A stretch of DNA of 64,000 nt from Gemmobacter aquarius (GCF_003060865.1 NZ_CP028918.1:1290001-1354000); one strand, 5' to 3'; shown: positions 19,887-31,783, numbered from the stretch's first letter. A program made the numbers and translations. Notes: generated by a model from the sequence alone, not told the origin.

Positions 19887-20948
19887 TTATTGCGTCATTA
19901 ATCTTCGGTAAATCTGGACAAGCGCTTCGGCCTCTTTTTGGATGTCAAAATTTATCTGCACATGTGCACGTGCAGACAACGCAAATTCAGCTCGCTGTTT
20001 GTGATCCAATAACAAGACCTCGACTGCATCAGTGATTTTCGAAGCAGATCCAGGCGCAACGATAAAACCTGTTTCTCCATGAACAATCTGGCTTCTGAAG
20101 GTGCCGACATCAGCTGCAACCACGGGCACTCCGCAAGCCATAGCTTCTATTGGGGTGAGGCCAAATCCCTCCCAGCGCTGTGGCGCGACATAGAGATCAA
20201 GCGCGCGATACATGTCAGCTATTGCGGCGAACGGCACGCGTTCTCTAAAAAAAATGCGATCTTCTAACCCTGCAGTCCGAACCCGTTGCTCAAGTGCATG
20301 CAGGAATGCTTTATTACTGCCAATCGCCTGGCCAAGGACGACCGCATTAAGATCAGCATGACGTCTGCAAAGATTAATTGCGGTTGATATAAAGAGGTCT
20401 GTACCTTTGTTTGAGCGAATGCGGCCGAAGCAGCCGATCAATTTTCCACCAATTGGCAGTCCTAAAGCGGACCGAACAGCTCTTTTGTCATCAGTTGGAG
20501 AAAACTCCACAGTATCAATACCATGACTGATGATATGCGGTTGGCATTTAAGATAGCTCGCAGATTTATCTGATGTAGCCAATACGGCATCCATGCGGCT
20601 GATCAACCAGCGCGTATATTGTGAATGATTGCGCTGCGAGGCAGAGGTAAAGATAAGCTTCAGTCGCTTTCTCAAAAGAATGCGCAGCGCCAATCCAGCA
20701 AGCATCTCGCTATTGCGTCGCGCGTGCCAGACGCGCCAGCCATTTGGCCCAAAACGTGACATGGTCAGCAAGGACAAGATTGATATCTGAGGCAAGTTTG
20801 CAGGAAGGCCTAGGCCAACTGAAACGATAGGCATTTGCGCTGCCTGTCTTGGGACCAACCGTACAATCGTTGATGTCACGCCCGAAAGTCGACGATTGAA
20901 ATTTGGCGCAATCACTGAGACGTCTTTTATATGTGGGCGTTGTAACAC
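19887..20948 (-). CDS. GT4 glycosyltransferase, LpcC-like (LPS core mannosyltransferase)
   Basis: 353 residues of GT-B fold. The start DVSVIAPNFNRRLSGVTSTI and the block VWHARRNSEMLAGLALRILL with FTSASQRNHSQYTRWLI closely recall rhizobial LpcC, which adds mannose to the LPS inner core. The GT4 donor-binding motif EGFGLTPIEAMACGVPVVA lies near residue 265. It may complete LPS core made elsewhere in the genome. The gene is on the same strand as the ABC exporter, 202 bases upstream of it. Mannose specificity is inferred from resemblance only. Confidence 0.82.
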   Translation of the reverse strand: MLQRPHIKDVSVIAPNFNRRLSGVTSTIVRLVPRQAAQMPIVSVGLGLPANLPQISILSLLTMSRFGPNGWRVWHARRNSEMLAGLALRILLRKRLKLIFTSASQRNHSQYTRWLISRMDAVLATSDKSASYLKCQPHIISHGIDTVEFSPTDDKRAVRSALGLPIGGKLIGCFGRIRSNKGTDLFISTAINLCRRHADLNAVVLGQAIGSNKAFLHALEQRVRTAGLEDRIFFRERVPFAAIADMYRALDLYVAPQRWEGFGLTPIEAMACGVPVVAADVGTFRSQIVHGETGFIVAPGSASKITDAVEVLLLDHKQRAEFALSARAHVQINFDIQKEAEALVQIYRRLMTQ

Positions 20949-21173
20949 AATTTATCCATATGCGAGTGATGTTCTCGCCGATAACGCTTGGGGTTGCAGG
21001 TGTAGCGGTCGCAAAGGTTTGCAAAGCATCGCACGCAGTCTGCGTGCAAGCTCGCAGCTTTTGGGCGTCACGGATGCTCAAAAGTGCCTGCGCCACTGCA
21101 CCAGTTGAATTTACGGTAAGCGCGCCCCACAATAACCATGCCGCCGATAAATCATAATAAAGACCTACCAAAA

Positions 21174-22046
21174 TCAGGCTCTGCGCAACAAAGCCTTCAT
21201 AGATGCGGTCATCCGCCCGAAATCTTTCTCGGCTTGCCCACCGATCTGCCAGATGCCATAGGTCATTCGAAAATACTCAATCACCATCAAATCAGCTGCA
21301 ATCCGACCTTGGCCCAGCTCTTCAAACTTAAGTAGTGCGTTGAGTTCACCCACGCTTGACGCCCTCGGCTGTTTTCCGCTTCCGTTTAGCCAAATCGGTA
21401 TGCCAATCAATTCAAGATGCCCAGATAACCATGGGTCATCGACGGTCCACATAACGTCTGGAATATCGAAGGCGCAATCGTCAAACCAATCTGGGCGCAC
21501 TAAGACACCTCCGTAGCCCGAGATTTGGTCGACATACCCGCTATTACGATATGTATGGGGTTTGTGAAGGCCAAGGCTAGCTAAACGTTTCAACCTGTAT
21601 AGCCAGTTTTTCCGCTCGCGCCGCCCACGAGGTAGACGATTGGCTGGTCGCGCGCCGTCCGCTATATCCGGAAAGGTTTCACCTGCTTCAACAATGCAAG
21701 TTCCAGGTTTCAAAGCTGCGCAGTTCTTGAAGCGTTTATGCCAGTTGAAATCATAGATCTTGTCGTCATCGCAGAATAACAGGTCCACGTTACGGCCACG
21801 CAGCGCCTTAGCAGCAGGAAGAACTTTTGTCGCAGGGCCAAAGTCTTTGGGGCAACGTGTAATTGTCACTCCCTCCGGGACCTCCGGTACTACCCCGTCC
21901 CACTGCGGAAACCGGCGATATTCTAGCGGTATGTAGAGGCGAATCTCATCAAACGGCAATGTCTGACCCAACAGGGAATTTAGCGTCGGCATCAACCCAT
22001 GGAATCTTGGCGGAATTGCAGTTAGCGTCGCGATTGTGGGTACGTG
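21174..22046 (-). CDS. Glycosyltransferase, GT2-like
   Basis: About 290 residues from MHVPTIATLTAIPPRFHGLM; a start at 22109 would add 21 residues. Features are TLNSLLGQTLPFDEIRLYIP as in GT-A enzymes, the DxD-type LLFCDDDKIYDFNWH (about residue 90) and VDDPWLSGHLELIGIPIWL in the acceptor part. This family is common in polysaccharide loci of alphaproteobacteria, with unknown sugar specificity. The 225 bases between it and the LpcC-like gene hold nothing recognisable. Confidence 0.72.
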   Translation of the reverse strand, partial: HVPTIATLTAIPPRFHGLMPTLNSLLGQTLPFDEIRLYIPLEYRRFPQWDGVVPEVPEGVTITRCPKDFGPATKVLPAAKALRGRNVDLLFCDDDKIYDFNWHKRFKNCAALKPGTCIVEAGETFPDIADGARPANRLPRGRRERKNWLYRLKRLASLGLHKPHTYRNSGYVDQISGYGGVLVRPDWFDDCAFDIPDVMWTVDDPWLSGHLELIGIPIWLNGSGKQPRASSVGELNALLKFEELGQGRIAADLMVIEYFRMTYGIWQIGGQAEKDFGRMTASMKALLRRA

Positions 22047-22349
22047 CATAAAGAACTCAAATTTTCTGATCTCTGCATATGGACTGAATGCAGATTCTGA
22101 CCATTCCATGAACCCGACAGTAAATTAAAATTAACTTGCTACACAAGAATTAACGGAAGTGACGCGCGCGCAAGAGTAGCATTCAGAAAACTATTCTGGC
22201 TTACTCCAGTTGGGTACGACCGCTACACATCATGAACTACTCTTGGGGCGGGCGTTAGTAAATAGTACGAAAGTGAGCAATATCACCCATTCGACAGTAG
22301 TCCGACCAGAAAGTATGGTGGTAATGCCCCGTTTTTAACGGGTCGCATC

Positions 22350-23399
22350 GGCTCTGTTGCACAAATTGGCTGGCGTCCGGACTTCCCCTGTCCCCGGACA
22401 GAGCTATCCTGCGACTTTCGTGACGGGGATGCCGAGCGCGGTGTAGCCGTTCAGCACGGCAACACGAATCTGGAGCTCCGCGACCTGGCGGTCGAAGTCC
22501 CGCGCCATGAGGCTTTGACCCAGGAGTTTGACGCAGTGCATTTTCGTTTCTGTGCGGCTTCGGCGGTGATATCCGCTCCATCGTCGCCAGAGCGCACGGC
22601 CCAGGTATTTCGATGCCCGCAGTGCTTCGTTGCGCGCGACCGCGCCTGCCGTGATCGCCTTCCACGGCTTGGCGTTCTTGCGGGGCGTGATCACGGCATG
22701 GGCCCCGCGTTCGGCGATGGCGTCGTGGCACTTGCGCGTGTCGTAGGCCCCGTCGGCTGTGACGCTTGCGATCTGCTGATCGGGAGGGATCTGGCAGAGC
22801 AACTCCGGCAACATGGGCGCGTCGCCTGTGTCGCTGCTGGTGACCTCAACCGCCCTGATCTCCAACGTTTGCTCATCGATCCCGATGTGAATCTTGCGCC
22901 AGACGCGGCGCTTGGGACCGCCATGCTTGCGCGCGTTCCACTCGCCTTCACCCTCCACCTTGATCCCGGTGCTGTCGATCAAAAGATGCAGCGGACCCTG
23001 CGACCCCCGATGCGGAATGTTGACGGCAAGGGTCGTCTGGCGACGGCTCAGGGTGCTGAAGTCGGGCACATCCCAATCCAGACCGATAAGGCAAAGCAGG
23101 CTCTCCATGAACCCGGTCGTTTGCCGCAGCGCCAAGCCGAACAGCACCTCTATCGTCAGGCAGGTCTGGACGGCGGCGTCGCTGTAGACGGGCTGTCGCC
23201 CGCGCTTGCCGGTGGGCTTCGCCGCCCAAACCATCTCAGGATCGAACCAGATCGCCAGCGATCCGCGACGCTTGAGCGCCTTGTTATACGCGGGCCAGTT
23301 CAGCGTCTTGTAGGTCGGTGTGTTCGGTCTGCTCATGGCCTCCAGCTATCACGCTGGATTCACGAGATGAATCCCTGACAGGATTTGTGCAACAGAGCC
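22350..23399. mobile_element. IS5-family element (IS903-like group), complete (1050 bp)
   Basis: Perfect 17-bp inverted ends GGCTCTGTTGCACAAAT at 22350-22366 and the complement at 23383-23399, with one intact transposase gene on the minus strand. No matching direct repeat flanks it (GGTCGCATC left, GGTTGACGG right), so either flanking DNA has been lost or an old duplication has decayed. It separates the polysaccharide genes from tRNA-Ser. Confidence 0.93.
22404..23336 (-). CDS. IS5-family transposase
   Basis: 310 residues, full length. The DDE core reads LHLLIDSTGIKV (first Asp), VTADGAYDTRKCH (second Asp) and the Glu of TETKMHCVKLLGQSL, within the Y-(2)-R-(3)-E pattern YHRRSRTETK. The N-terminal domain (NWPAYNKALKRRGSLAIWFD) is typical of the IS903/IS1031-like transposases of Rhodobacterales. 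Confidence 0.95.
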   Translation of the reverse strand: MSRPNTPTYKTLNWPAYNKALKRRGSLAIWFDPEMVWAAKPTGKRGRQPVYSDAAVQTCLTIEVLFGLALRQTTGFMESLLCLIGLDWDVPDFSTLSRRQTTLAVNIPHRGSQGPLHLLIDSTGIKVEGEGEWNARKHGGPKRRVWRKIHIGIDEQTLEIRAVEVTSSDTGDAPMLPELLCQIPPDQQIASVTADGAYDTRKCHDAIAERGAHAVITPRKNAKPWKAITAGAVARNEALRASKYLGRALWRRWSGYHRRSRTETKMHCVKLLGQSLMARDFDRQVAELQIRVAVLNGYTALGIPVTKVAG

Positions 23400-23466
23400 G
23401 GTTGACGGGTTTAACGATGGGTAAGACGCCAAATCGGTGATCTTATTCAGTGAAACTAGTTGCTAA

Positions 23467-23556
<90 letters not shown>

Positions 23557-23800
23557 GCGCTTAGGGGGTCGTCTGGGGCGGGGATGTAACGGGGTCTTTC
23601 GGGGCATGCAAGTCCCAAAGCGGCGACGATTGCGGGATTCTTGCGGCCCCGGCACGGAGCCGGACGAAGGCGGGGTCTTGCCGCTTGGCGGGCGCTGCGA
23701 AAGGCCTGACTTGGCAACGCCATTCGGGCAGCATAGCTATCGGAAGGCCGGGATGTCCCGCCACCATGCCACAGATATGTCCCTTTGGTCCGGAGCGATT

Positions 23801-24691
23801 ATGACCCACTTCCTGCCCCGCCTGGCTCTTTTGTCGCCTGCGCTTGTGGCTTGCCTTGGCTTCTTGGTGCCCTCTGTGCTGCTTGCAGAAACCTCTGTCG
23901 GACAGGCTGCTGTTTCGGCCGAGGATCAGGGGGCCGTGGCCAAGTTGATCGGCACCATGCAGATCGACGATGTGATCGATGTCCTCCGCAGCGAAGGGGT
24001 GGATTACGGCGTGTCCATCGAGGACGAGATGTTTCCCGATGCGGGTGGCGCATCCTGGAAGGCGACTGTGGCGGGCATCTACAGTGCGGCCAGGATGAAG
24101 TCGGTCTTTGCCGCGAAGCTGACAGAGCAGTTGGCCGGCAAGACAGCCGATGCGACGAAGGCTGAGGCATTCTTTGCGTCGTCCCTCGGGCAGCGGGTAC
24201 TTATGCTTGAACTCGAGGCGCGGCGGGCCTTGCTCGACGAGGAGACCGAGGCGGCGGCGCGATTGGCCTGGGGCGATCTGCAGGCCGGGGGCGGGGAACG
24301 GGCCGATCTTTTGCGCCGCTTTGCCGAAGTGAACGACCTGATCGAATCGAATGTCATGGGGGCGTTGAATTCGAACCTCGCCTTTTATCACGGCATGGCG
24401 GGAACTGGCGCGTTTGCGGGGGAAATGGACGAAGGGGAAATCCTTTCGGACGTTTGGGGACAAGAGCCGGATATCCGTAACCAGACCGAGGAGTGGGTTT
24501 ACCCTTATCTGGGCCTTGCCTATTCGTCGTTGACGGATGACGAATTGCGGCAATACGTCGAGTTTTCGGCGTCCCCTGCCGGGCAGGTGCTGAACTCTGC
24601 GCTGTTTGTGGCGTTCGACGCCGTTTTCGTGCCGATTTCGGAGGCCTTGGGCGCAGCGGCGGCGCTGCAGATGAACGGGCAGGATATCTGA
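23801..24691 (+). CDS. DUF2059-family periplasmic protein
   Basis: 296 residues from MTHFLPRL, the first ATG followed by a Sec signal peptide (LALLSPALVACLGFLVPSVLLAETS). The mature protein is helical, with AKLTEQLAGKTADATKAEAF and the C-terminal DUF2059 pattern YSSLTDDELRQYVEFSASPAG. The family has no established function. The 244 bases between tRNA-Ser and this gene contain no other feature. A GC hairpin (24697-24716, CAAGGGGGCGGCGGCCCCTT) follows the stop and may terminate it. Confidence 0.8.
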   Translation: MTHFLPRLALLSPALVACLGFLVPSVLLAETSVGQAAVSAEDQGAVAKLIGTMQIDDVIDVLRSEGVDYGVSIEDEMFPDAGGASWKATVAGIYSAARMKSVFAAKLTEQLAGKTADATKAEAFFASSLGQRVLMLELEARRALLDEETEAAARLAWGDLQAGGGERADLLRRFAEVNDLIESNVMGALNSNLAFYHGMAGTGAFAGEMDEGEILSDVWGQEPDIRNQTEEWVYPYLGLAYSSLTDDELRQYVEFSASPAGQVLNSALFVAFDAVFVPISEALGAAAALQMNGQDI

Positions 24692-24723
24692 ACCGTCCAA
24701 GGGGGCGGCGGCCCCTTTGGCGC

Positions 24724-24751
24724 TTGACTCGGATAAGCGATTTGCCGATAA
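24724..24751 (+). promoter_or_regulatory. Candidate promoter of rplU-rpmA
   Basis: TTGACT (24724-24729), 16 bases, then CGATAA (24746-24751), about 140 bases upstream of rplU. It is the only good -35-like element in the 200-base leader. The rest of the leader contains a small hairpin (GGCGAGGCGCGAGTCTCGCC) but no recognised riboswitch. Confidence 0.5.
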
Positions 24752-24891
24752 GCCCGCATCCTGGCGAGGCGCGAGTCTCGCCTTGATCCTATTTTCAATG
24801 ACGCCTCAAGCGGGGCGCGCTGTCCGAGGCGGGGGAGACCCCAAAACTCCGCAAGGGGCCACAGGACGCGGAGCAAAGTGAAGGAAAGACC

Positions 24892-25350
24892 ATGTTTGCG
24901 GTCCTCAAGACCGGTGGCAAGCAGTACAAGGTGCAGGCGGGTGACGTTCTGCGCGTTGAAAAGCTGGATGCCAATGCCGGTGACAAGGTGCAGTTCAACG
25001 AAATCCTGATGGTCGGCGGCGAAACCGTCACCGTTGGCGTGCCCACCGTTGCCGGTGCTGGCGTCGTGGCCGAGGTCATCGACCAGATCAAGGGCGTCAA
25101 GACGATCCACTTCGTCAAGCGCCGTCGTAAGCACTCGTCGCAGCGCACCAAAGGCCACCGCCAGCAACTGACGCTGCTGCGCGTGACCGAAGTCCTGGCT
25201 TCGGGCGCCGACACGTCGGGCGTCGCCGCTGCCGTTGGCACGGCCATCGCGCGCCGCGCCGTGCACAATTCCGCCGCTGCTGCCCCCGTCGTGGCAGAAG
25301 CTTCCGCGAAACCGAAGCGTGCCGCCAAGGCCGCTGCTGCTACGGAGTAA
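24892..25350 (+). CDS. rplU: 50S ribosomal protein L21
   Basis: 152 residues beginning MFAVLKTGGKQYKVQAGDVL, with the central FVKRRRKHSSQRTKGHRQQLT, which are L21 hallmarks. The C-terminal Ala-rich tail (after residue 105) is the extension usual in Rhodobacteraceae. Ribosome site GAAGGAAAG precedes the ATG. rpmA follows after six bases, the standard rplU-rpmA-obgE order. Confidence 0.97.
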   Translation: MFAVLKTGGKQYKVQAGDVLRVEKLDANAGDKVQFNEILMVGGETVTVGVPTVAGAGVVAEVIDQIKGVKTIHFVKRRRKHSSQRTKGHRQQLTLLRVTEVLASGADTSGVAAAVGTAIARRAVHNSAAAAPVVAEASAKPKRAAKAAAATE

Positions 25351-25356
25351 TCACTC

Positions 25357-25626
25357 ATGGCACACAAGAAAGCAGGCGGTTCATCCCGCAACGGCCGCGA
25401 CTCGGCCGGTCGCCGTCTCGGCGTGAAGCTCTATGGCGGTCAGGCTGCCATTCCGGGCAATATCATCGTCCGCCAGCGCGGCACGACCTATTTCCCCGGT
25501 CAGGGCGTCGGCATGGGCGTGGATCACACGATCTTTGCCGTGACCGAAGGCCGCGTGGCGTTCAAGAAAGGCCTGAAAGGCCGCACCTTTATTTCGGTTC
25601 TGCCCGTCGCGGAGGCAGCCGAGTAA
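25357..25626 (+). CDS. rpmA: 50S ribosomal protein L27
   Basis: 89 residues: [20 protein letters not shown], then [21 protein letters not shown]. The N-terminus has the plain MAHKK form that reaches toward the peptidyl-transferase centre. It is cotranscribed with rplU and ended by the hairpin at 25655. Confidence 0.97.
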   Translation: MAHKKAGGSSRNGRDSAGRRLGVKLYGGQAAIPGNIIVRQRGTTYFPGQGVGMGVDHTIFAVTEGRVAFKKGLKGRTFISVLPVAEAAE

Positions 25627-25654
25627 GCCGAACCTTTACAATCGGTTTGTAAAA

Positions 25655-25694
25655 GGGGGATCGGCCGAAAGGCCGGTCCCCCGCTCGTTTTTTT
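25655..25694 (+). terminator. Rho-independent terminator after rpmA
   Basis: A 12-bp GC-rich stem, GGGGGATCGGCC and GGCCGGTCCCCC, closed by a GAAA loop and followed by CGCTCG and seven T. Confidence 0.9.
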
Positions 25695-25815
25695 CGGCAT
25701 GCGGAGGGGCTTGGCGGAAAAGAGGTGGATGCAGGTGTCAGATTTTCTGGTGCCGGTCCGTAAGGTTTGAAGGGGGTCTCGGGCCCCCGACATGCGCTTC
25801 GACAGGAGGGAAGCC

Positions 25816-26397
25816 ATGACGACAGTGGATTTGACGGCGAACACCAACAGCCCGCTGCGCGGGGCTGCGGCCTTTATCCCGGCGGGGCGCTTCGTGCTGC
25901 GTCCGGTACGGCGGTCGGACGCTGGGCTTTTCGCGATGTATTCCGGGGATCGCCGCGTGGCGGAAGCGACGCGCTCGATCCCGCATCCCTTGCCACCCGG
26001 AGCGGCCGAGGCTTTCGTCACCCGTGCGATGTCGGGCAAGAATGACGAGGATGTCTGGGTGCTCGACGGATCGGCCAGCGGTCTGGCCGAGGTGCTGGGC
26101 GTCATAAGCCTGAAGCGCATGGACGAGACGAAGTGGGATCGCAAGCAATCCGAGATCGGCTACTGGGTCGCGCCCGCCTTCTGGAACGCGGGTTTCGCGT
26201 CGGATGCCGTGCGGGCGCTTGTCGGTGCCAATCCGCAAGGCAACCGGACGATCTTTGCCGAGGTGTTTCAGGACAACCCCGGATCGGCGCGGGTGCTGAC
26301 GAATGCTGGCTTCGTCTATCTTGGCGATGCCGAGACCTTCTCGGTCGCACGCAACGCGCGGGTGCCGACCTGGACCTATATCTGCAAGCTGGATTGA
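25816..26397 (+). CDS. GNAT acetyltransferase, RimJ/RimL type
   Basis: 193 residues from MTTVDLTANTNSPLRG; this ATG has GGAGGG seven bases upstream, unlike the one at 25792. The body RFVLRPVRRSDAGLFAMYSG, then EIGYWVAPAFWNAGFASDAV and FQDNPGSARVLTNAGFVYLG are the acceptor and acetyl-CoA parts of the RimJ/RimL family. Substrate unknown; position between rpmA and obgE is common in this family of bacteria. Confidence 0.85.
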   Translation: MTTVDLTANTNSPLRGAAAFIPAGRFVLRPVRRSDAGLFAMYSGDRRVAEATRSIPHPLPPGAAEAFVTRAMSGKNDEDVWVLDGSASGLAEVLGVISLKRMDETKWDRKQSEIGYWVAPAFWNAGFASDAVRALVGANPQGNRTIFAEVFQDNPGSARVLTNAGFVYLGDAETFSVARNARVPTWTYICKLD

Positions 26398-26411
26398 GCG
26401 GCCCTGTCGGA

Positions 26412-26464
26412 GCGGGGGTTTTGCACCCCCGCACCCCCGCCGAGTATTTTGTGCCGAGATGAAC
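26412..26464 (+). repeat. Dispersed stem-loop repeat, copy A
   Basis: Stem GCGGGGG/CCCCCGC with a TTTTGCA loop, a second C-run, and the tail GAGTATTTTGTGCCGAGATG. It begins 15 bases after the acetyltransferase stop, in the same orientation, and probably acts as its terminator. Confidence 0.7.
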
Positions 26465-26544
26465 GGGAGAGATTCTCCGGTTCGATACCGCAAGGCTTGA
26501 GCCTTGGGGCATTGTGATCTATCGGCTGTGTCTGACCCTGTTGA

Positions 26545-28691
<2,147 letters not shown>

Positions 28692-28705
28692 CTGCCGACG
28701 GCCAA

Positions 28706-28757
28706 GCGGGGGTTTCACACCCCCGCACCCCCGTGGGATATTTTTGGACAGAAAATG
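28706..28757 (+). repeat. Dispersed stem-loop repeat, copy B
   Basis: GCGGGGG-TTTCACA-CCCCCGC, then CACCCCCG and the tail GGGATATTTTTGGACAGAAA. It starts 15 bases after the proB stop in the same orientation and runs up to the start of proA. Confidence 0.75.
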
Positions 28758-28772
28758 CGGAAGGCGCGGGCC

Positions 28773-30032
28773 ATGGATGGAACTTTTTCGGGCATGATGG
28801 CCGATATCGGGGCCAAGGCGCGGGCTGCTGCTGCGGAACTGGCTTATGCATCATCCGAGCGGAAGGCGGCGGCGCTGACCAGCGCGGCGCATGCGGTCTG
28901 GGCGCGGCGGCAAGAGATACTGGATGGCAATGTGCTGGACATGGATTTTGCCGAAAAGAAGGGGCTGTCGCCGGCGATGCTCGACCGTTTGCGGCTGGAT
29001 GAAGGGCGTGTCCGCGCCATCGTCGACGGGTTGCGGTCGGTTGCCGAACAGCGCGATCCGGTGGGGCGGGTGCTGGCGGAATGGGACATGCCGTCGGGAT
29101 TGCATATCCAGCGGGTCGCAACGCCGCTCGGCGTGATCGGGGTGATCTATGAAAGCCGCCCGAACGTCACGGCCGATGCGGGGGCCTTGTGTCTGAAGGC
29201 GGGCAATGCCGTGATCCTGCGCGGCGGGAGCGAGAGCTTCCATTCGTCGGAAGCGATCCATGACTGCATGGTACAGGGGCTGCGCGAGGCGAACCTGCCG
29301 GAAGCGGCGATCCAGTTGGTTCCGACGCGTGATCGCGCCATGGTCGAGGCGATGCTGCGGGCTGTGCACTACATCGATGTGATCGTGCCGCGTGGTGGCA
29401 AGGGGCTGGTCGGCCTTGTGCAGGCCGAGGCGCGGGTGCCGGTCTTTGCCCATCTGGAAGGCATCTGCCATGTTTACGCCGACCGCGATGCCGATCTGGC
29501 CAAGGCGCGGGCCGTGGTGCTGAACGCGAAGACGCGGCGGACCGGGATTTGCGGGGCGGCCGAGTGTCTGCTGATCGATTGGCAGTTTTATACCAGGCAC
29601 GGTGCGGTGCTGATAGAGGATCTGCTGGCCGCCGGTGTCGAGGTGCGCACGACGGGCGAGTTGCTGAAGGTGCCCGGAACGGTGCAGGCGGCGGCCGATG
29701 ATTTCGGGCGCGAATTCCTCGACAAGATCATCGCGGCAAAGCTTGTCGACGGGGTGGACGAGGCGATTGCCCATATCCGGCGCTACGGGTCGAGCCACAC
29801 CGAGGCGATCCTGACCGAAAACGACGCGACCGCGGCCCGTTTCTTTGAACGGCTGGACAGCGCGATCTTGATGCGGAATGCCTCGACCCAGTTCGCTGAC
29901 GGGGGCGAGTTCGGGATGGGGGGTGAGATCGGCATCGCTACCGGCAAGCTGCATGCGCGCGGGCCGGTGGGGGCCGAGCAGTTGACCAGCTTCAAATATC
30001 TGGTCACCGGCGACGGAACGGTCAGAAGCTGA
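28773..30032 (+). CDS. proA: Gamma-glutamyl phosphate reductase
   Basis: About 419 residues. It reduces glutamyl-5-phosphate to the semialdehyde in proline synthesis. Blocks are [47 protein letters not shown], the catalytic Cys region [19 protein letters not shown], and [19 protein letters not shown]. The ATG at 28773 (MDGTFSG) is preferred, because the one at 28755 lies in the tail of repeat copy B. It pairs with proB. Confidence 0.95.
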   Translation: MDGTFSGMMADIGAKARAAAAELAYASSERKAAALTSAAHAVWARRQEILDGNVLDMDFAEKKGLSPAMLDRLRLDEGRVRAIVDGLRSVAEQRDPVGRVLAEWDMPSGLHIQRVATPLGVIGVIYESRPNVTADAGALCLKAGNAVILRGGSESFHSSEAIHDCMVQGLREANLPEAAIQLVPTRDRAMVEAMLRAVHYIDVIVPRGGKGLVGLVQAEARVPVFAHLEGICHVYADRDADLAKARAVVLNAKTRRTGICGAAECLLIDWQFYTRHGAVLIEDLLAAGVEVRTTGELLKVPGTVQAAADDFGREFLDKIIAAKLVDGVDEAIAHIRRYGSSHTEAILTENDATAARFFERLDSAILMRNASTQFADGGEFGMGGEIGIATGKLHARGPVGAEQLTSFKYLVTGDGTVRS

Positions 30033-30621
30033 TCGTCAGGTTTGTCAGCGCCACATCGACCGTGACGCGGCGCGCGAGATGGTCGAGCATCAGCCCTGCG
30101 AGCGGAAACTGGACCTGCGCGGGTTCGACCTCGGGGCCGCCGAAAGGGGTATCGAGCAGCGACCACAAGGCGCTGTCGTGACGCAGACGCGGCGATGCGG
30201 CCGTGATGTGCCATCCGTTGTCGTCATGGACCACCTTGATGTTGCCGCCCGTCGGGATCGCGTGTTCGGCGCAGAGGATCAACAGGAATGCGAGCTTTAC
30301 TTCGGCGCGTGACAGATCGACCGGACTGGTCCAGTCGACCGCGATCCGGCCCGTGCGGTAAAGATCGCCGAGCAGCGGCACGATTTCTATCCGGCTGGTC
30401 GACTGTCCCTGTGTCGCCACGCCGAAGGCGATGCGGAAGAAGCGCAGCCTTGCATTGGCCGAAGCCACGCTATCGGCCAGAAGCGCGATTTCGGCCGGTT
30501 TCGGGCGCGGGTCGAGCGCCATCAATTCTACGCCGTTGCCGATCGCCCCGATCGGGCTGATAAGGTCATGGCACAGGCGCGAGCCGACGAGTGCTGCAAG
30601 TTGCTGGGCTGGATCGGTCAT
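30022..30621 (-). CDS. chpT: Histidine phosphotransferase, ChpT family
   Basis: 199 residues. The phospho-acceptor helix reads [20 protein letters not shown] with His at about residue 18, and the C-terminal half resembles a kinase ATPase domain without ATP motifs. In alphaproteobacteria ChpT passes phosphate from CckA to CtrA and CpdR; in Rhodobacter this route governs motility and gene-transfer-agent genes. The 3' end overlaps proA by 11 bases in convergent orientation. Confidence 0.85.
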   Translation of the reverse strand: MTDPAQQLAALVGSRLCHDLISPIGAIGNGVELMALDPRPKPAEIALLADSVASANARLRFFRIAFGVATQGQSTSRIEIVPLLGDLYRTGRIAVDWTSPVDLSRAEVKLAFLLILCAEHAIPTGGNIKVVHDDNGWHITAASPRLRHDSALWSLLDTPFGGPEVEPAQVQFPLAGLMLDHLARRVTVDVALTNLTISF

Positions 30622-30650
30622 ACAGGCCTACACAGGGGAGGGGTGAAACG

Positions 30651-30830
30651 ATGATGTCCTTGCTGGAACCGGGCATGTTCGTGCGCCATCCGTCGCAACC
30701 CGACTGGGGGTTGGGGCAGGTGCAGTCCAATATCGGCGGGCGCGTTACGGTGAATTTCGAACATGCGGGCAAGGTGGTGGTTGACGGGAACCGGGTTGAA
30801 CTGGTGATCGTCTTCGATCTTCCTCGATGA
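30651..30830 (+). CDS. DUF3553 protein (CarD/Tudor-like fold)
   Basis: 59 residues, MMSLLEPGMFVRHPSQPDWG ... VTVNFEHAGKVVVDG. It has the short SH3-like pattern of DUF3553, found also in UvrD and CarD-type RNA-polymerase-binding proteins. ATG follows GGGGAGGGG. The gene is divergent from chpT with only 29 bases between starts, so the two promoters must overlap. Function unknown. Confidence 0.8.
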   Translation: MMSLLEPGMFVRHPSQPDWGLGQVQSNIGGRVTVNFEHAGKVVVDGNRVELVIVFDLPR

Positions 30831-31006
30831 TCTTGTGAATTTTCGCACTTAATGCAACCGATGGTTGCCAATGGGCATGGCTTTTGCCCGACTATGGCGA
30901 GAATGGCGCAGGGTCGCGCAGCGGGATGGCGTTGCACAGCGGGCAGGCAGACCATAAGTAAGCGCCGTAGGGCGTGGAGTGGATGGCTGGCCCGACGGGA
31001 TGGGCA

Positions 31007-31783
31007 ATGACGGGCGTTGATGCGTCGATCTTTACGCTGCGGCTCGCCCGCGATGCGCGCGACCTGCGGGCGGCGCAGCGCTTGCGATACACGGTCTTCG
31101 TCGAGGAGCTGGGCGCATCGGGGCCTATGGTCGACCATGACGGGCGGCTGGAGCGGGACGCGTTCGATCCGGTCTTCGACCATCTATTGCTGATCGACCA
31201 GCGGCGCGATGCGGACCAGCTTGACGATGTGGTGGGCGCTTACCGGTTGTTGCCGTCGGACCGGCTGGGTCCGGGCGAGCGTTTCTATTCCGAAAGCGAG
31301 TTCGATCTGCAGCCCTTGCGGCAAAGCGGGCGCAAGCTGCTGGAACTGGGGCGGTCGTGCGTGCATCCCGATCATCGCGGCGGGACGGCGATGTATCATC
31401 TGTGGAACGCACTGGCCGATTATGTGCTCGAGCGGGATATCGAGATCCTGTTCGGGGCGGCGAGCTTCCATGGCACCGACATTGCGGCGCTGACGCAATC
31501 GCTGGCCTATCTGCATCATCACCATCTGGCCCCCGAAGGCTTGCGGGTGCAGGCCCGCGAGGGGTGCCAGCCGATGGACCTGCTGCCGGTCGCGGCGCTG
31601 GACCGCAAGGCGGCGATGGCGGCCACTCCGGCGCTGATAAAGGCCTATCTGCGGCTGGGCGGTTTCGTGGGAGAGGGCGCGTGGATCGACCATGCCTTCA
31701 ATACAACCGATGTCTGTCTGGTGATGGATACGGGCCGGATGTCCGAGCGACATCGCGGCTTTTACACCAAGGGCCGCGCATGA
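31007..31783 (+). CDS. olsB: L-ornithine N(alpha)-acyltransferase OlsB
   Basis: 258 residues from MTGVDASIFTLRLARDARDL; in-frame starts at 30974 (GTG) and 30983 are possible. Family blocks are AAQRLRYTVFVEELGASGPM, ERFYSESEFDL, LELGRSCVHPDHRGGTAMYH and FGAASFHGTDIAA. It transfers a 3-hydroxyacyl group from ACP to ornithine, the first step of ornithine-lipid synthesis. It overlaps olsA as ATGA, so translation is coupled. Confidence 0.9.
   Translation: MTGVDASIFTLRLARDARDLRAAQRLRYTVFVEELGASGPMVDHDGRLERDAFDPVFDHLLLIDQRRDADQLDDVVGAYRLLPSDRLGPGERFYSESEFDLQPLRQSGRKLLELGRSCVHPDHRGGTAMYHLWNALADYVLERDIEILFGAASFHGTDIAALTQSLAYLHHHHLAPEGLRVQAREGCQPMDLLPVAALDRKAAMAATPALIKAYLRLGGFVGEGAWIDHAFNTTDVCLVMDTGRMSERHRGFYTKGRA

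Noticed and set aside
31357..31779. N-terminal extension of OlsA
   Set aside because: It lies inside olsB and lacks acyltransferase similarity; the coupled ATG at 31780 fits.
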